Part shown: positions 43,997 through 53,223 of the stretch, piece by piece
Position numbering within the stretch: the first letter of the stretch is position 1
Layout: each line of letters opens with the position of its first letter
Source of the DNA: Sva-07 sp963752815
GTDB lineage: Bacteria; Actinomycetota; Acidimicrobiia; Acidimicrobiales; Ilumatobacteraceae
Direction: 5' to 3'
Length of the DNA: 64,000 nt
Assembly: GCA_963752815.1 (NCBI GenBank)
Contig: CAVVZI010000015.1
Coordinates: 1,178,001 to 1,242,000 of the forward strand
Position numbers and translations under genes: made by a program
Notes under the pieces: generated by a model
What the model saw: only the letters and a program-made list of their open reading frames with translations
Told to the model about the DNA's origin: nothing
The model's database searches: none

Positions 43997-45898
43997 TGGC
44001 GCACGCCTCGGACCTCATCGCCGTCGACATCGACGAGTACCTGCGTTCGCACCAGTACAAGAGCCTGCTGCGGTTCATCACGTGCGGCAGCGTCGACGAC
44101 GGCAAGAGCACGCTCATCGGGCGGCTCCTCTACGAGTCGCACCTCGTGTTCGAGGATCACCTGGCCGCGCTCGAAGTCGACTCCGCCAAGGTCGGCACGC
44201 AGGGCGGCGACCTCGACTTCGCGCTGCTGCTCGACGGGCTCACGGCGGAGCGTGAGCAGGGCATCACGATCGACGTCGCCTACCGGTTCTTCTCCACCGA
44301 GCGCCGCAAGTTCATCGTGGCCGACACGCCGGGCCACGAGCAGTACACCCGCAACATGGTGACCGGCGCCTCGACCGCCGACGTCGCGGTGATCCTCGTC
44401 GACGCCCGCAAGGGCATGCTCACCCAGACCCGCCGCCACAGCTACCTCGTGTCGCTCCTCGGCATCAAGCGGGTCGTGGTGGCGATCAACAAGATGGACC
44501 TCGTCGACTACTCGCACTCGGTCTACACCTCGATCGCCGAGGACTACCTCGAGTTCGCCGCCCGGATCGGCCTCGACGACGTCACGTTCATCCCGCTGTC
44601 CGCGCTGCGCGGCGACAACATCATCGAGCCGAGCGTCCACACCCCCTGGTACCACGGCCCGACGCTGCTCGGCTATCTCGAGACGGTGCCGGTCGACGAC
44701 GAGGTGGCCGACGGACCGTTCCGCATGCCCGTGCAGTGGGTGAACCGCCCGAACCTCGACTTCCGCGGATTCTCCGGACGCATCGTCGGTGGCACGATCC
44801 GACCGCGGCGATCCCATCCGCGTCCTGCCGTCGGGTACCACCAGCACCGTCGACCGCATCGTCACGATGGACGGCGATCTCGACGAGGCGATCGCCGGCC
44901 AATCGGTCACGCTCACCCTCGCCGACGAGATCGACGCCAGCCGCGGTGACGTGATCTGTGCCGCGGCGACGCCCGCCGAGGTGGCCGACCAGTTCGAGGG
45001 CCACGTCGTGTGGATGCACGAGGACCCCATGCTGCCCGGACGCCCCTACCTGATGAAGATCGGGGCCCGCACGGTCGGCGTCACGCTCGGTCATCCGAAA
45101 TACCGCGTCGACATCAACAACCTCGACCATCTCGCCGCGACCACGCTCGAACTCAACGAGATCGGCGTGTGCAACGTCAGCCTCGACCGGCCGATCCCGT
45201 TCGACCCGTACGCCGACAACCGCGACACCGGTGGCTTCATCATCATCGACAAGCTGACGAACGTCACCGTCGGGGCCGGTCTCCTGCACTTCGCGCTGCG
45301 CCGTTCGCACAACATCCACTGGCAGGACGTCCGGGTCGACAAGGACGCCCGCGCCGCGCAGTCGAACCACCGGCCCGCGGTCGTGTGGCTGACCGGGCTG
45401 TCGGGTGCCGGCAAGTCGACGATCGCCAACATCGTCGAATCGAAACTGCACACGCTTGGTGTGCGGACCTACCTGCTCGACGGCGACAACGTCCGCCACG
45501 GCCTCAACCGCGACCTCGGCTTCACCGACGCCGACCGCGTGGAGAACATCCGCCGCATCGCCGAGGTGTCGGCGCTCATGGTCGACGCCGGCCTCGTGGT
45601 GCTGGTGTCGTTCATCTCCCCCTTCCGCGCCGAGCGGCGACTCGCCCGCGATTGTGTCGACGACGGCGAGTTCATCGAGGTGCACGTCGACACGCCGCTC
45701 GCCGTCGCCGAGGAGCGTGACCCGAAGGGTCTCTACGCCAAGGCGCGCCGCGGCGAGCTGGCGAACTTCACCGGCATCGACTCGCCCTACGAAGCACCCG
45801 AGCACCCCGAGGTTCGCGTCGACACCGGCGCGACCACCGCCGAGGAAGCTGCGGAGGGGATCGTCGCCGCACTCCGCGATCGCGGCATCATCAGCTGA
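43996..45898 (+). CDS. cysNC: Bifunctional sulfate adenylyltransferase subunit 1 / APS kinase (frameshifted)
   Basis: The N-terminal GTPase is CysN: TCGSVDDGKSTLIGRLLYES, VADTPGHEQYTRNMVTGAST and VVVAINKMDLVDYSHSVY. Near 44806 an extra base breaks the frame inside GRIVGGTIRP; the next frame carries on GDPIRVLPSG through the CysN beta-barrels. The C-terminal 200 residues are a complete APS kinase (CysC): VVWLTGLSGAGKSTIANIVE, LDGDNVRHGLNRDLGFTDAD, LVSFISPFRAERRLARDC and DPKGLYAKARRGE. The fused enzyme makes APS and then PAPS, so this lineage can go to sulfotransfer or PAPS reduction. About 634 residues in all. Confidence 0.93.
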
Positions 45899-45913
45899 AC
45901 GCGCCGCCCGTTG

Positions 45914-47219
45914 TCAGGGCCAGGCGATGTCGGCGGGTCGTCGTGGTTCGTCGGCTCGCATCCGCTCGTGGTAGCCGGGTGGGGTGCCGAAGCTGACCCA
46001 TTTCATGTCGAGGCGTTGACCGAGGGGATGCTGATAGGTCCCCGTGATCGGTGGTGGAGCGGCCCCGGGGGGCTTCGGTTTGGCCCCGCTGGCGGTGATC
46101 ACCCGGCCGTCGGCGTCGGTGAAGACGACCCCGCCGGGGAGGTCGGCGTTGCCGGTGATGCCCAACTTGCCTTGGTGGTGCAACCGGTGGTGGTGCGGAC
46201 AGAGGCAGATCAAATTCCAGGTGTCCGACCGGCCGCCGTCTTCCCAGTGGATGATGTGGTGCACCTCGATGTGCTGGTCGCAGCCACAGCCGGGAATCCC
46301 GCAGCCCCCGTCACGCAGGATCACGACACGGCGGGTGCGGTCCGGGACGATGTGTTGGGTTCGACCGACCGACACCGGGACACCATCGGTCCAGAACACC
46401 GGTGACAGGAGCCCGTCGCAGGTGAGGTAGCGGCGGATCGCGTCGGGCAGGTGGAAGCCGGTCTCGTCGGTGCAGCGCCCGTCGGTGTGCAGGTGCAGGT
46501 TGATCCGCCACCGGTTGCGACGCTCCGGACTGTCGATGGCACCCAGGGATCGTTGGGCGATCTCGACGAGGGCGTCGGGCCAGGTGGCGTCGGAGTGTCC
46601 GTGTTGGAACAGGTGGTCCTTGGCTTCGCGGAGGGCGTTGTCGATGATCATCCCGGCCTGTTGGTCGGCTTCGAGATGCAGGTGGAAGCGGCCGTCGTCA
46701 CCGAACCAGAACCGGCACGAATCCTCAACGGCCGAGACCACTGGTTCGGGTTCGACGGGTTCGGTGGTGGCCTCGGCCGGTTCGGGTTGGTCCTGTTCGA
46801 CAGAGTCGGGGAACCGGTACTTGCCGAGGACTGCGCTGCAGTTGGCGCACGGTGAGCATCGGGGCGAGTTCGGCGACCCGATGGTCGGCCCACGCCGGTG
46901 TCTTGCGGACGATGGCGGTCATCTGATCGAGCGAGAGCTCACCGCGGTCGAACGTGTCGACGCATTCGGGCAGTTCGTCGACACGGTTGGCGATGGTGGC
47001 GATCTGATGGGCGTGGGCGGCGCTGATCCCGGTGCGCCAGCACAGGTACTGCTCGATGGTGTGGATGCCGGGAACCTGCCAGGTGCCGGGGTTGGCGAGC
47101 AGTCGGGCGGTGACGCCGACGAGGCGGGCGTGTTGGGCGTTGAGGAATCCGGCGATCTCGTCCAACTCATCCTCGAGTCGGTGGTCGAGGTGTTCGTCGA
47201 GCGCCAGCACGGAACCCAT
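45914..47219 (-). CDS. DUF222-type HNH endonuclease (frameshifted)
   Basis: The N-terminal DUF222-like helical part begins MGSVLALDEHLDHRLEDELD (ATG 47219) and includes IEQYLCWRTGISAAHAHQIA. An extra base near 46828-46836 shifts the frame inside the linker; the continuation reads VLGKYRFPDSVEQDQPEP, then HLHLEADQQAGMIIDNALRE and the HNH domain: RDGGCGIPGCGCDQHIEVHH, IIHWEDGGRSDTWNLICLCP and HHHRLHH. These genes are multi-copy in many actinobacteria, with no settled role. It overlaps nothing and converges with cysNC after 15 bases. Confidence 0.88.
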
Positions 47220-47238
47220 GAAAGCAGGATACCAACGT

Positions 47239-47270
47239 ATGTACGATATAGGCCTATCAATCGTATACAT
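47239..47270. promoter_or_regulatory. AT-rich palindromic promoter region
   Basis: An unusually AT-rich patch in the gap between the HNH gene and the LtrA gene. It holds ATAGGCCTAT (47248-47257) flanked by imperfectly complementary arms ATGTACGAT and ATCGTATACAT. It is likely the promoter/operator of the minus-strand HNH gene. The rest of the 165-base gap shows nothing recognisable. Confidence 0.35.
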
Positions 47271-47384
47271 GTTCGAGATGCCAACGCCGTGAGTATCGGC
47301 CGCGGCGATGGTTCGATGAGGGAACGGACCGAGTGCTGGACGGCTCGCTCATCGCTGGTTTGAGCGTCGGTCCATACTTCCCGG

Positions 47385-48548
47385 GTGACCGTCGAGTCGT
47401 CGGGTGTGAGCGAGATGCCGATCCGGCACGCCACCTGGATCGAACTGTTCTTCGACCTGGTGGCGGTTGCCGGCGTCGCCCAACTCACGCACGTGTTGCG
47501 CGGCGAGACCGATCACGGCGGCTTCTGGATGTGGCTGCTGCTCTTCGTCGCCTTCTGGATGGCGTGGTCGTGCATGACGGTGTACGGCGACATCGCCGCC
47601 GACCGCGTGCAGCTCGGGGTGATGCTCGTCGGCATGGTCTGCCTCGGGGTGATGACCGCCGCCGTCCCCGAGATCGACGAACACGCGCGGACCTTTGCGA
47701 TCGCGTACGTGATCCTGCGGATGATGGCGGGACACGTGTGGAAGCGGGGCGTGGTCATCGTCGACCTCCCGACGATCCAACTGCTCGGTGGTGTCGTGCC
47801 GTGGATCGTGTCCTGGTGGACGCACGACCCGGCGCGCTACGTGCTGTGGGCGGCTGGTCTGACCATGGACCTGCTCGCCATTCTCTCGCTCTCGGCCGAA
47901 CGGCTCATGGAGGGAGCAATCCAACGCGTCGAGCGTCGCGGGCGCGGGCGTGCGCGCCCCGATCAGCCGGAATTGGAGGGCGCCCGCATCGACAGCGACC
48001 ACCTCGGGGAACGACTTGCCCTGTTCGTACTGATCGTGCTGGGTGAGGGAGTGGTCGCGGTGGTCCTGGCGTCGTCGGAGCCGGAGTGGAACCGGCAGTT
48101 GTTCGTCACCGCGATGTCGGCGTTTGCCCTGCTGGTCGGTGTCTGGGCGGTCGCTGTCGAATTCGGATTCGCCGGGATCCCGAGCCTGCGGCCCGATGCC
48201 GTGCCACCCCGGATCGTCATGGCCTTGCATCTCGTGACGAGCGGCGCTGTCGCAGCAGTAGTGGCAGCGGTCGGGCTGGCGATGGACGATCCGACCGAGC
48301 ACATGTCGGCCGGCACCGCTGTGCTGTTGGGTGGTGCCGTCGCGTTGTTCAGCGCGGTCGCCGCGGTGGCCGCCCGGCGGAGCGACCCGGGCTGGCGATG
48401 GTTCCGATCGTGGCAGATCCCGGCAGCGGTCGGTGCCGCCATCCTGGCTGTGCTCGGCCCGCAGCTCCCCGTGGGGGTCGTGCTGGGTTCGGTCGCCGTC
48501 GTGTTCCTCGTGGTCGCCGCGCAGGCCGACCGTCGACGGCGCGGGTGA
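47385..48548 (+). CDS. Low temperature requirement protein A (LtrA) family membrane protein
   Basis: A 387-residue protein with about ten membrane helices. The N-terminus has the LtrA signature ATWIELFFDLVAVAGVAQLT, and later ERLALFVLIVLGEGVVAVV and MSAFALLVGVWAVAVEFGF. The family was named from Listeria growth at low temperature; its molecular role is unknown. The central soluble loop (RRGRGRARPDQPELEG) is short. Start is GTG 47385, with ATG 47415 as an alternative. Enoyl-CoA hydratase follows after 34 bases. Confidence 0.88.
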   Translation: MTVESSGVSEMPIRHATWIELFFDLVAVAGVAQLTHVLRGETDHGGFWMWLLLFVAFWMAWSCMTVYGDIAADRVQLGVMLVGMVCLGVMTAAVPEIDEHARTFAIAYVILRMMAGHVWKRGVVIVDLPTIQLLGGVVPWIVSWWTHDPARYVLWAAGLTMDLLAILSLSAERLMEGAIQRVERRGRGRARPDQPELEGARIDSDHLGERLALFVLIVLGEGVVAVVLASSEPEWNRQLFVTAMSAFALLVGVWAVAVEFGFAGIPSLRPDAVPPRIVMALHLVTSGAVAAVVAAVGLAMDDPTEHMSAGTAVLLGGAVALFSAVAAVAARRSDPGWRWFRSWQIPAAVGAAILAVLGPQLPVGVVLGSVAVVFLVVAAQADRRRRG

Positions 48549-48582
48549 CGGAATCCTGAACGGGCGATGCGATGATGAGCCG

Positions 48583-49413
48583 ATGTACGACGAGATCCTG
48601 TACGAGGTGAACGACCCGGTGGCCGTCATCACGCTGAACCGTCCCGAGGCGCTCAACGCCTGGACCAACTCGATGGGTGACGAGATCAACGACGCGATGC
48701 AGCGCGCCGCCGGGGACAGATCGGTCGTCGGCATCGTCGTGACTGGTGCGGGCCGGGCCTTCTGTGCCGGCGCCGACATGAACCTGCTCAGCGGTATCGC
48801 GGCCGGCGGTGACGGTGGCGGAGTGGCGTCAGAACCTGCTGCGGCACGGACGCCGGACGCCGAACCCGACGGGGACTTCGCTGGGCGGTTCCCCTCGCTG
48901 ATGGCGATCGACAAGCCGATCATCGCGGCCATCAACGGCGCGGTCGCTGGGATGGCATATCCGTTCGCGCTGTGCTGCGACCTGCGCGTGGTCACGCCCG
49001 ACGCGCTGTTCCTCACTGCATTCGCGCAGCGTGGTCTGATCGCCGAATGGGGACTCAGCTGGGTCCTGCCGCGCCTCGTCGGGCCGGCGGTGGCGCTCGA
49101 CCTGCTGTTCTCGTCGCGGCGCGTGAAGGGTGACGAGGCGCTGGCCCTCGGCCTCGCCAACTACCTCGTCGAGCCGGACGAGCTGCTCGGCTTCTGCCGC
49201 GACTACATCGTCGACCTCGCGACCAGATGTTCGCCGGCCTCGATCGCGGTGATGAAGCGCCAGGTGTACGAGCAACTCCACGCGGGACTGGGCTCCGCCG
49301 AGCGCGACGCGCAACGTCTGATGGCGGCGAGCTTCGGTCGGCCGGACTTCGCCGAAGGCGTGCGCTCCTTCGTCGAGAAGCGTCCGCCGCAGTTCCCCCG
49401 CCTCGGCGACTGA
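48583..49413 (+). CDS. Enoyl-CoA hydratase/isomerase family protein
   Basis: A 276-residue crotonase-fold enzyme. AVITLNRPEALNAWTNSMGD is the N-terminal signature; the oxyanion-hole loops are AFCAGADMNLL and AAINGAVAGMAYPFAL, and ALFLTAFAQRGLIAEWGLSW carries the region of the catalytic glutamates. ADxG and G-x-x-x-G positions are as in canonical hydratases. It probably hydrates trans-2-enoyl-CoA in beta-oxidation or a related pathway. An acyl-CoA synthetase follows on the same strand, 87 bases away beyond a hairpin. Confidence 0.9.
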   Translation: MYDEILYEVNDPVAVITLNRPEALNAWTNSMGDEINDAMQRAAGDRSVVGIVVTGAGRAFCAGADMNLLSGIAAGGDGGGVASEPAAARTPDAEPDGDFAGRFPSLMAIDKPIIAAINGAVAGMAYPFALCCDLRVVTPDALFLTAFAQRGLIAEWGLSWVLPRLVGPAVALDLLFSSRRVKGDEALALGLANYLVEPDELLGFCRDYIVDLATRCSPASIAVMKRQVYEQLHAGLGSAERDAQRLMAASFGRPDFAEGVRSFVEKRPPQFPRLGD

Positions 49414-49414
49414 A

Positions 49415-49448
49415 CGCGCGCCACCGGACCCGGACCCCCTGGCGCGCG
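49415..49448 (+). terminator. Hairpin after enoyl-CoA hydratase
   Basis: Perfect 9-base arms CGCGCGCCA (49415-49423) and TGGCGCGCG (49440-49448) around a 16-base loop, starting 1 base after the stop codon. It probably separates the hydratase from the synthetase. Confidence 0.5.
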
Positions 49449-49500
49449 GACCTGGACGGCGGCTTGGTCGAACCAGCCGCGTTCGTCAACAATTGAGCCC

Positions 49501-50982
49501 ATGCATCTGGCATCGCTCGTCGAAATGGTCGAATCGGGCTTCGACGACCGTGTGCTGCTCGGCGGTTCCGACGCGCTCGTGACCGGCGCCGAATTCGGCC
49601 GGCTCGTCCGGCGCGGGGCGTCGACCCTCGCCGGCCACGAGGCACTCGTGTACGTCGGTGAGAACCACCCGCTGCTCCCGGTGGCGTTGTTCTCCGCCGC
49701 CTGGGCCGGCATCCCGTTCGTGCCGGTGAACTACCGCCTCGAGAACGACCAGCTCAACGCCTTGGTCGCCCGCCAGCCCGGTGCGCTCGTGCTGACTGAC
49801 GCCACCACCGCACCGCGCATCACGACCGGTGCACCGGTCGTCGTGTTCGACGACTGGCTCGAGTCGCTGCCGGCCGACGTGCCTGCCATCGACCCGCCGT
49901 TCGACGACGACGACGTCGCCGTCGTGCTCTACACGAGCGGCACCACGTCCGAACCGAAGGCGGCGTTGCTGCGCCACCGTCACCTCATGGCGTACCTCCT
50001 CGGCTCCGTCGAGTTCGGCGGCGCCGGCGAGGACGAAGCGGTTCTCGTGGCCGTCCCGCCCTATCACGTGGCCGGTATGGCGAACATGTTGTCGAACACC
50101 TTCGCCGGTCGTCGCCTCGTGTACTTGCGCGCCTTCGACCCCGCGGTGTGGCTCGAAACGGTCCGCCGCGAACGCATCACCAACGCGATGGTCGTGCCGA
50201 CGATGCTTGCGCGCATCGTCGAGGCGGTGAGCGACGAGACCGCCGACGTGCCGACGCTGCGGTCGTTGTCGTACGGCGGTGCCAAGGTGTCCGAGCGCGT
50301 GCTCCTCGACGCGCTGCGCCTGTTCCCCGACGTCGGTTTCGTGAACGCCTACGGCCTCACCGAGACCGCCTCGACGATCGCCGTGCTCGGCCCCGACGAC
50401 CATCGTGCCGCCGTCGAATCCGACGATCCTGCCGTGCGTCGACGGTTGTCGTCGGCCGGGCAGGTGCTGCCGATGGTGGAGATCGAGGTACGCGACGACC
50501 TCGACCAACCGCTCCCGCCCGGCGAGGTCGGCATGATCTACCTGCGCGGCGAACAGATCTCGGGCGAGTACGCCACCGGGAGCCTCCTCGACGAGGCCGG
50601 GTGGTTCTGCACCCGCGATCGCGGCACGGTCGACGAGGCGGGCTACCTGTTCATCGAAGGCCGCTCCGACGACACGATCATCCGCGGCGGCGAGAACATC
50701 GCGCCGGCCGAGATCGAGGAGGTGCTGCTCGCGCACGATGCGGTCTCGGAGGTGTGCGTCGTCGGCGTGCCCGACGACGAGTGGGGCCAGCGCATCGTCG
50801 CCGCCGTCGTGCTGCGCGACGGCGAGGACGCGTCTGCCGATGATCTGCGTGACGCCGTCAGGAGCAAGTTGCGCAGTCTGAAGACGCCCGAAGAGATCGT
50901 GTTCCGCAACGAACTCCCGCACACCGAGACCGGCAAGATGCTGCGCCGGGTGGTGTTGCAGGAGCTCACCGATCCGGCCTGA
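49501..50982 (+). CDS. AMP-binding acyl-CoA synthetase
   Basis: A 493-residue ANL-superfamily adenylating enzyme. The P-loop is VVLYTSGTTSEPKAALLRH near residue 140; VNAYGLTETAST is the A5-type aromatic/Thr-Glu motif; and the C-terminal domain has GYLFIEGRSDDTIIRGGENI and the conserved lysine in HTETGKMLRRV. It forms acyl-CoA from a carboxylate, ATP and CoA. The adjacent enoyl-CoA hydratase supports a fatty or aromatic acid degradation role. The N-terminus is shorter than in FadD proteins. Confidence 0.92.
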   Translation: MHLASLVEMVESGFDDRVLLGGSDALVTGAEFGRLVRRGASTLAGHEALVYVGENHPLLPVALFSAAWAGIPFVPVNYRLENDQLNALVARQPGALVLTDATTAPRITTGAPVVVFDDWLESLPADVPAIDPPFDDDDVAVVLYTSGTTSEPKAALLRHRHLMAYLLGSVEFGGAGEDEAVLVAVPPYHVAGMANMLSNTFAGRRLVYLRAFDPAVWLETVRRERITNAMVVPTMLARIVEAVSDETADVPTLRSLSYGGAKVSERVLLDALRLFPDVGFVNAYGLTETASTIAVLGPDDHRAAVESDDPAVRRRLSSAGQVLPMVEIEVRDDLDQPLPPGEVGMIYLRGEQISGEYATGSLLDEAGWFCTRDRGTVDEAGYLFIEGRSDDTIIRGGENIAPAEIEEVLLAHDAVSEVCVVGVPDDEWGQRIVAAVVLRDGEDASADDLRDAVRSKLRSLKTPEEIVFRNELPHTETGKMLRRVVLQELTDPA

Positions 50983-51096
50983 CCACCGTCTCGTCGCCGC
51001 AGTGGAGTGCAGCGGACCGGTGCGCTACCGTCGGTTCCTGCACAACGGTGTCGGCGTCGCTGCCCACCAACCATCCGAACGTCCGAAGGAATCGAC

Positions 51097-51408
51097 ATGT
51101 CCATCGCCCTGAAGCCCGGTACCCGCCTGTTGAGCGCCGTCTGCGCCACCGAGATGATCGCGGTGCGCGCACCGGGCGGCGAGGTCGACGTCACGATCGG
51201 TGGCGCGCCGCCGGTACTCGACGCCGCCGAGCGCGGTGATGGCCCCGTCGCCGAGGGATTCGGCGGTGGAACGGCGATGGGCAAGCGCTACGTCGACGCC
51301 GACGAGACGATCGAGTTGCTCTGCACCAAGCCCGGTGACGGCGTGCCCGCGCTCGACGGTACGCCGCTGGTGTTGAAGGACGCCAAGCCGCTCCCCGCCA
51401 GCGACTGA
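51097..51408 (+). CDS. Conserved small hypothetical protein next to acyl-CoA synthetase
   Basis: A 103-residue protein with IALKPGTRLLSAVCATEMIA at the start, EVDVTIGGAPPVLD in the middle, and LLCTKPGDGVPALDGTPLVL then KDAKPLPASD at the end. I associate this layout with small proteins encoded beside CoA-ligase genes in actinobacteria, but I cannot name a domain. Two cysteines (VCAT, LLCTK) might bind a metal. GAAGGA (51085-51090) precedes ATG 51097. It is 114 bases downstream of the synthetase, probably on the same transcript. Confidence 0.75.
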   Translation: MSIALKPGTRLLSAVCATEMIAVRAPGGEVDVTIGGAPPVLDAAERGDGPVAEGFGGGTAMGKRYVDADETIELLCTKPGDGVPALDGTPLVLKDAKPLPASD

Positions 51409-51444
51409 ATCCGCCTCGCCGCCGATGCCGCGTGCGCGTTCGGA

Positions 51445-52434
51445 TCAGCCGGGGTCGGACTCGGCGCCCGGTCGGCGGAGACCTCGGTACGCGTCGGCCG
51501 CAGCGATCTCGCCGGTGACCACGCCGTAGATCGCTTCGCAGACGGGCAGTTCGAGATCGAGGCGAGCGGCGAGATCGTGCACCGTGATCGCGGCTTTCAC
51601 CCCTTCGGCAACCATCGTCATCCCACCGAGGACCTCCTCGAGCGAACACCCGCGTCCGAGCTTCTCGCCGACGGTGCGATTGCGGCTGTGGGGGCTGATA
51701 CACGTCGCGATGAGGTCGCCCATCCCGGCGAGTCCGGCGAGCGTGCTCGGCTCGCCACCCATGGCCACGCCCAGTCGGGTGAACTCGGCGAGCCCGCGGG
51801 TCATCACGGCGGCGCGCGTGTTGTCGCCGACCTCGAGCCCTTCGGCGATGCCGCTGGCGATCGCCACGACGTTCTTCAACGCGCCGCCGAGTTCGCAGCC
51901 GATCACGTCGCCGTTGGTGTAGATCCGCAACAGGCCACTCTGCAGGGTGCGTTGCAGCGCGGCCGCAACTGCGAGATCCTCGGTGGCGATCACGCTCGCC
52001 GCGGCATTGCCCTCCATGATCTCGCGGGCGATGTTCGGGCCGGTCAGCGCGGCGGCCGGATGGCCCGGCAGCTCCTCCTTGATCAGCTGGGTCATCCGGA
52101 GCAACGTTCCCTGCTCGAGCCCTTTCGTCAGGCTCACGACCGGGATCCACGGATGCACGAACGGCCGCGCCGCCCGCAACGTGTCGCGGAAGGCGTGCGA
52201 CGGAACGCCGACGATGAGCAGCTCCGCCTGCCCGACGGCCTTCGACAGGTCGTCCGTGGCGTCGAGCCGTGCCGGCAGCGTGTACTCGCTGAGGTACTTC
52301 GGATTCCGCCGGTTGAGGCGGATCTCGTCGGCGACGGCCGGGTCTCGCGCCCAGATGATCGTCGGATGCCGACGCGCCACGAGTGATGCGACGGTCGTCC
52401 CCCACGACCCCGCGCCGAGCACGGTGATCTTCAT
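51445..52434 (-). CDS. gpsA: NAD(P)-dependent glycerol-3-phosphate dehydrogenase
   Basis: A 329-residue GpsA. The dinucleotide fold opens ITVLGAGSWGTTVASLVARR (GAGSWGT at residues 7-13). LLIVGVPSHAFRDTLR, VSLTKGLEQGTLLRM, ALTGPNIAREIMEGNAAASV and IGCELGGALKNVVAIASGIA are diagnostic, as are GLAGMGDLIATCISPHSRNR and the catalytic Lys in ALKNV. It makes glycerol-3-phosphate for phospholipid synthesis. It faces the small hypothetical gene tail to tail. Confidence 0.96.
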   Translation of the reverse strand: MKITVLGAGSWGTTVASLVARRHPTIIWARDPAVADEIRLNRRNPKYLSEYTLPARLDATDDLSKAVGQAELLIVGVPSHAFRDTLRAARPFVHPWIPVVSLTKGLEQGTLLRMTQLIKEELPGHPAAALTGPNIAREIMEGNAAASVIATEDLAVAAALQRTLQSGLLRIYTNGDVIGCELGGALKNVVAIASGIAEGLEVGDNTRAAVMTRGLAEFTRLGVAMGGEPSTLAGLAGMGDLIATCISPHSRNRTVGEKLGRGCSLEEVLGGMTMVAEGVKAAITVHDLAARLDLELPVCEAIYGVVTGEIAAADAYRGLRRPGAESDPG

Positions 52435-52529
52435 GTTCCCCCTTGGCTGGTCGGTTCGCTCACCGCGCCCCGCGCTTCATCGACCTTGTCTACCACTGGG
52501 CACGGCGGGACGCGGGCTGTCCGCAGCGA

Positions 52530-53147
52530 TCAGTGGTCGTGTGGCCGCGCGTGCGCGTCGTGACCCGTGCGATCGAAGATCGTGATGAGCTCGGTCGTTT
52601 GCTCGTGGGCCGCGATCGAGTGCGGGGTCATCGTCGAGAACTCGGCGGCCTCGCCTTCGCCGACGATGATCGTGCGATCGCCCAGGCCGAGACGGACCGC
52701 ACCGCTCAGCACGAAGAACCAGTCGTGGCCCGGATGCACCTGCGGGTCCGGTGCCCGATCGCCCGGTTCCAGCCGCCACTTCGCGGCGACGACGTTGCCG
52801 CTCGAATCCGAGCGGGTGAGCGGCCACGTGATCCGGCCGGGCTCCTCGTTCGGCACGGGCCGGATCACGACGTCGTCGTGCGCCGACACGTCCAGGAGCG
52901 CGGCGAGATCGGTGTGCAGCGCGGCGCACAGCAACGGGAGTACGTCGAGACCGATCGTGCGGTGACCGGTCTCGATCCGGCTCAGCGTCGACGCGCCGAG
53001 GCGGGTGCGTTCGGCCAGTTCGTCGAGCGACCAGCCGTTGGCGATGCGCAGCGCCCGCAGCCGCGATCGCACGACGTCCTGCAGATCGGTGAGCGGGTTG
53101 GCGGGCGGGTCGGACAGCGCTCGGGAGTCGGCGGGGAATTCGGCCAT
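52530..53147 (-). CDS. XRE-cupin transcriptional regulator
   Basis: A 205-residue regulator: an XRE helix-turn-helix (LRALRIANGWSLDELAERTR then LGASTLSRIETGHRTIG, residues ~30-66) followed by a cupin sensor domain (residues ~120-195, with VHPGHDWFFVLSGAVRLGLG and EGEAAEFSTMTPHSIAAHEQ). The cupin histidines probably bind a metal or small ligand. It is divergent from the oxidoreductase-methyltransferase fusion, 76 bases away, and is likely its regulator. Such pairs are common in actinobacteria. Confidence 0.92.
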   Translation of the reverse strand: MAEFPADSRALSDPPANPLTDLQDVVRSRLRALRIANGWSLDELAERTRLGASTLSRIETGHRTIGLDVLPLLCAALHTDLAALLDVSAHDDVVIRPVPNEEPGRITWPLTRSDSSGNVVAAKWRLEPGDRAPDPQVHPGHDWFFVLSGAVRLGLGDRTIIVGEGEAAEFSTMTPHSIAAHEQTTELITIFDRTGHDAHARPHDH

Positions 53148-53223
53148 GAGTCGACTGTGCCGCCGTCTTGCGAATATTGCAACCTCTGATGCAGAACTCG
53201 ATGGGCGGACTACCGTTTCGGCC

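Noticed and set aside
20555..46836. Programmed +1 frameshifting as an explanation for the nine breaks
   Set aside because: The junctions share no slippery codon, stop or stimulatory structure, and they fall in unrelated proteins. Sequencing insertion is simpler.
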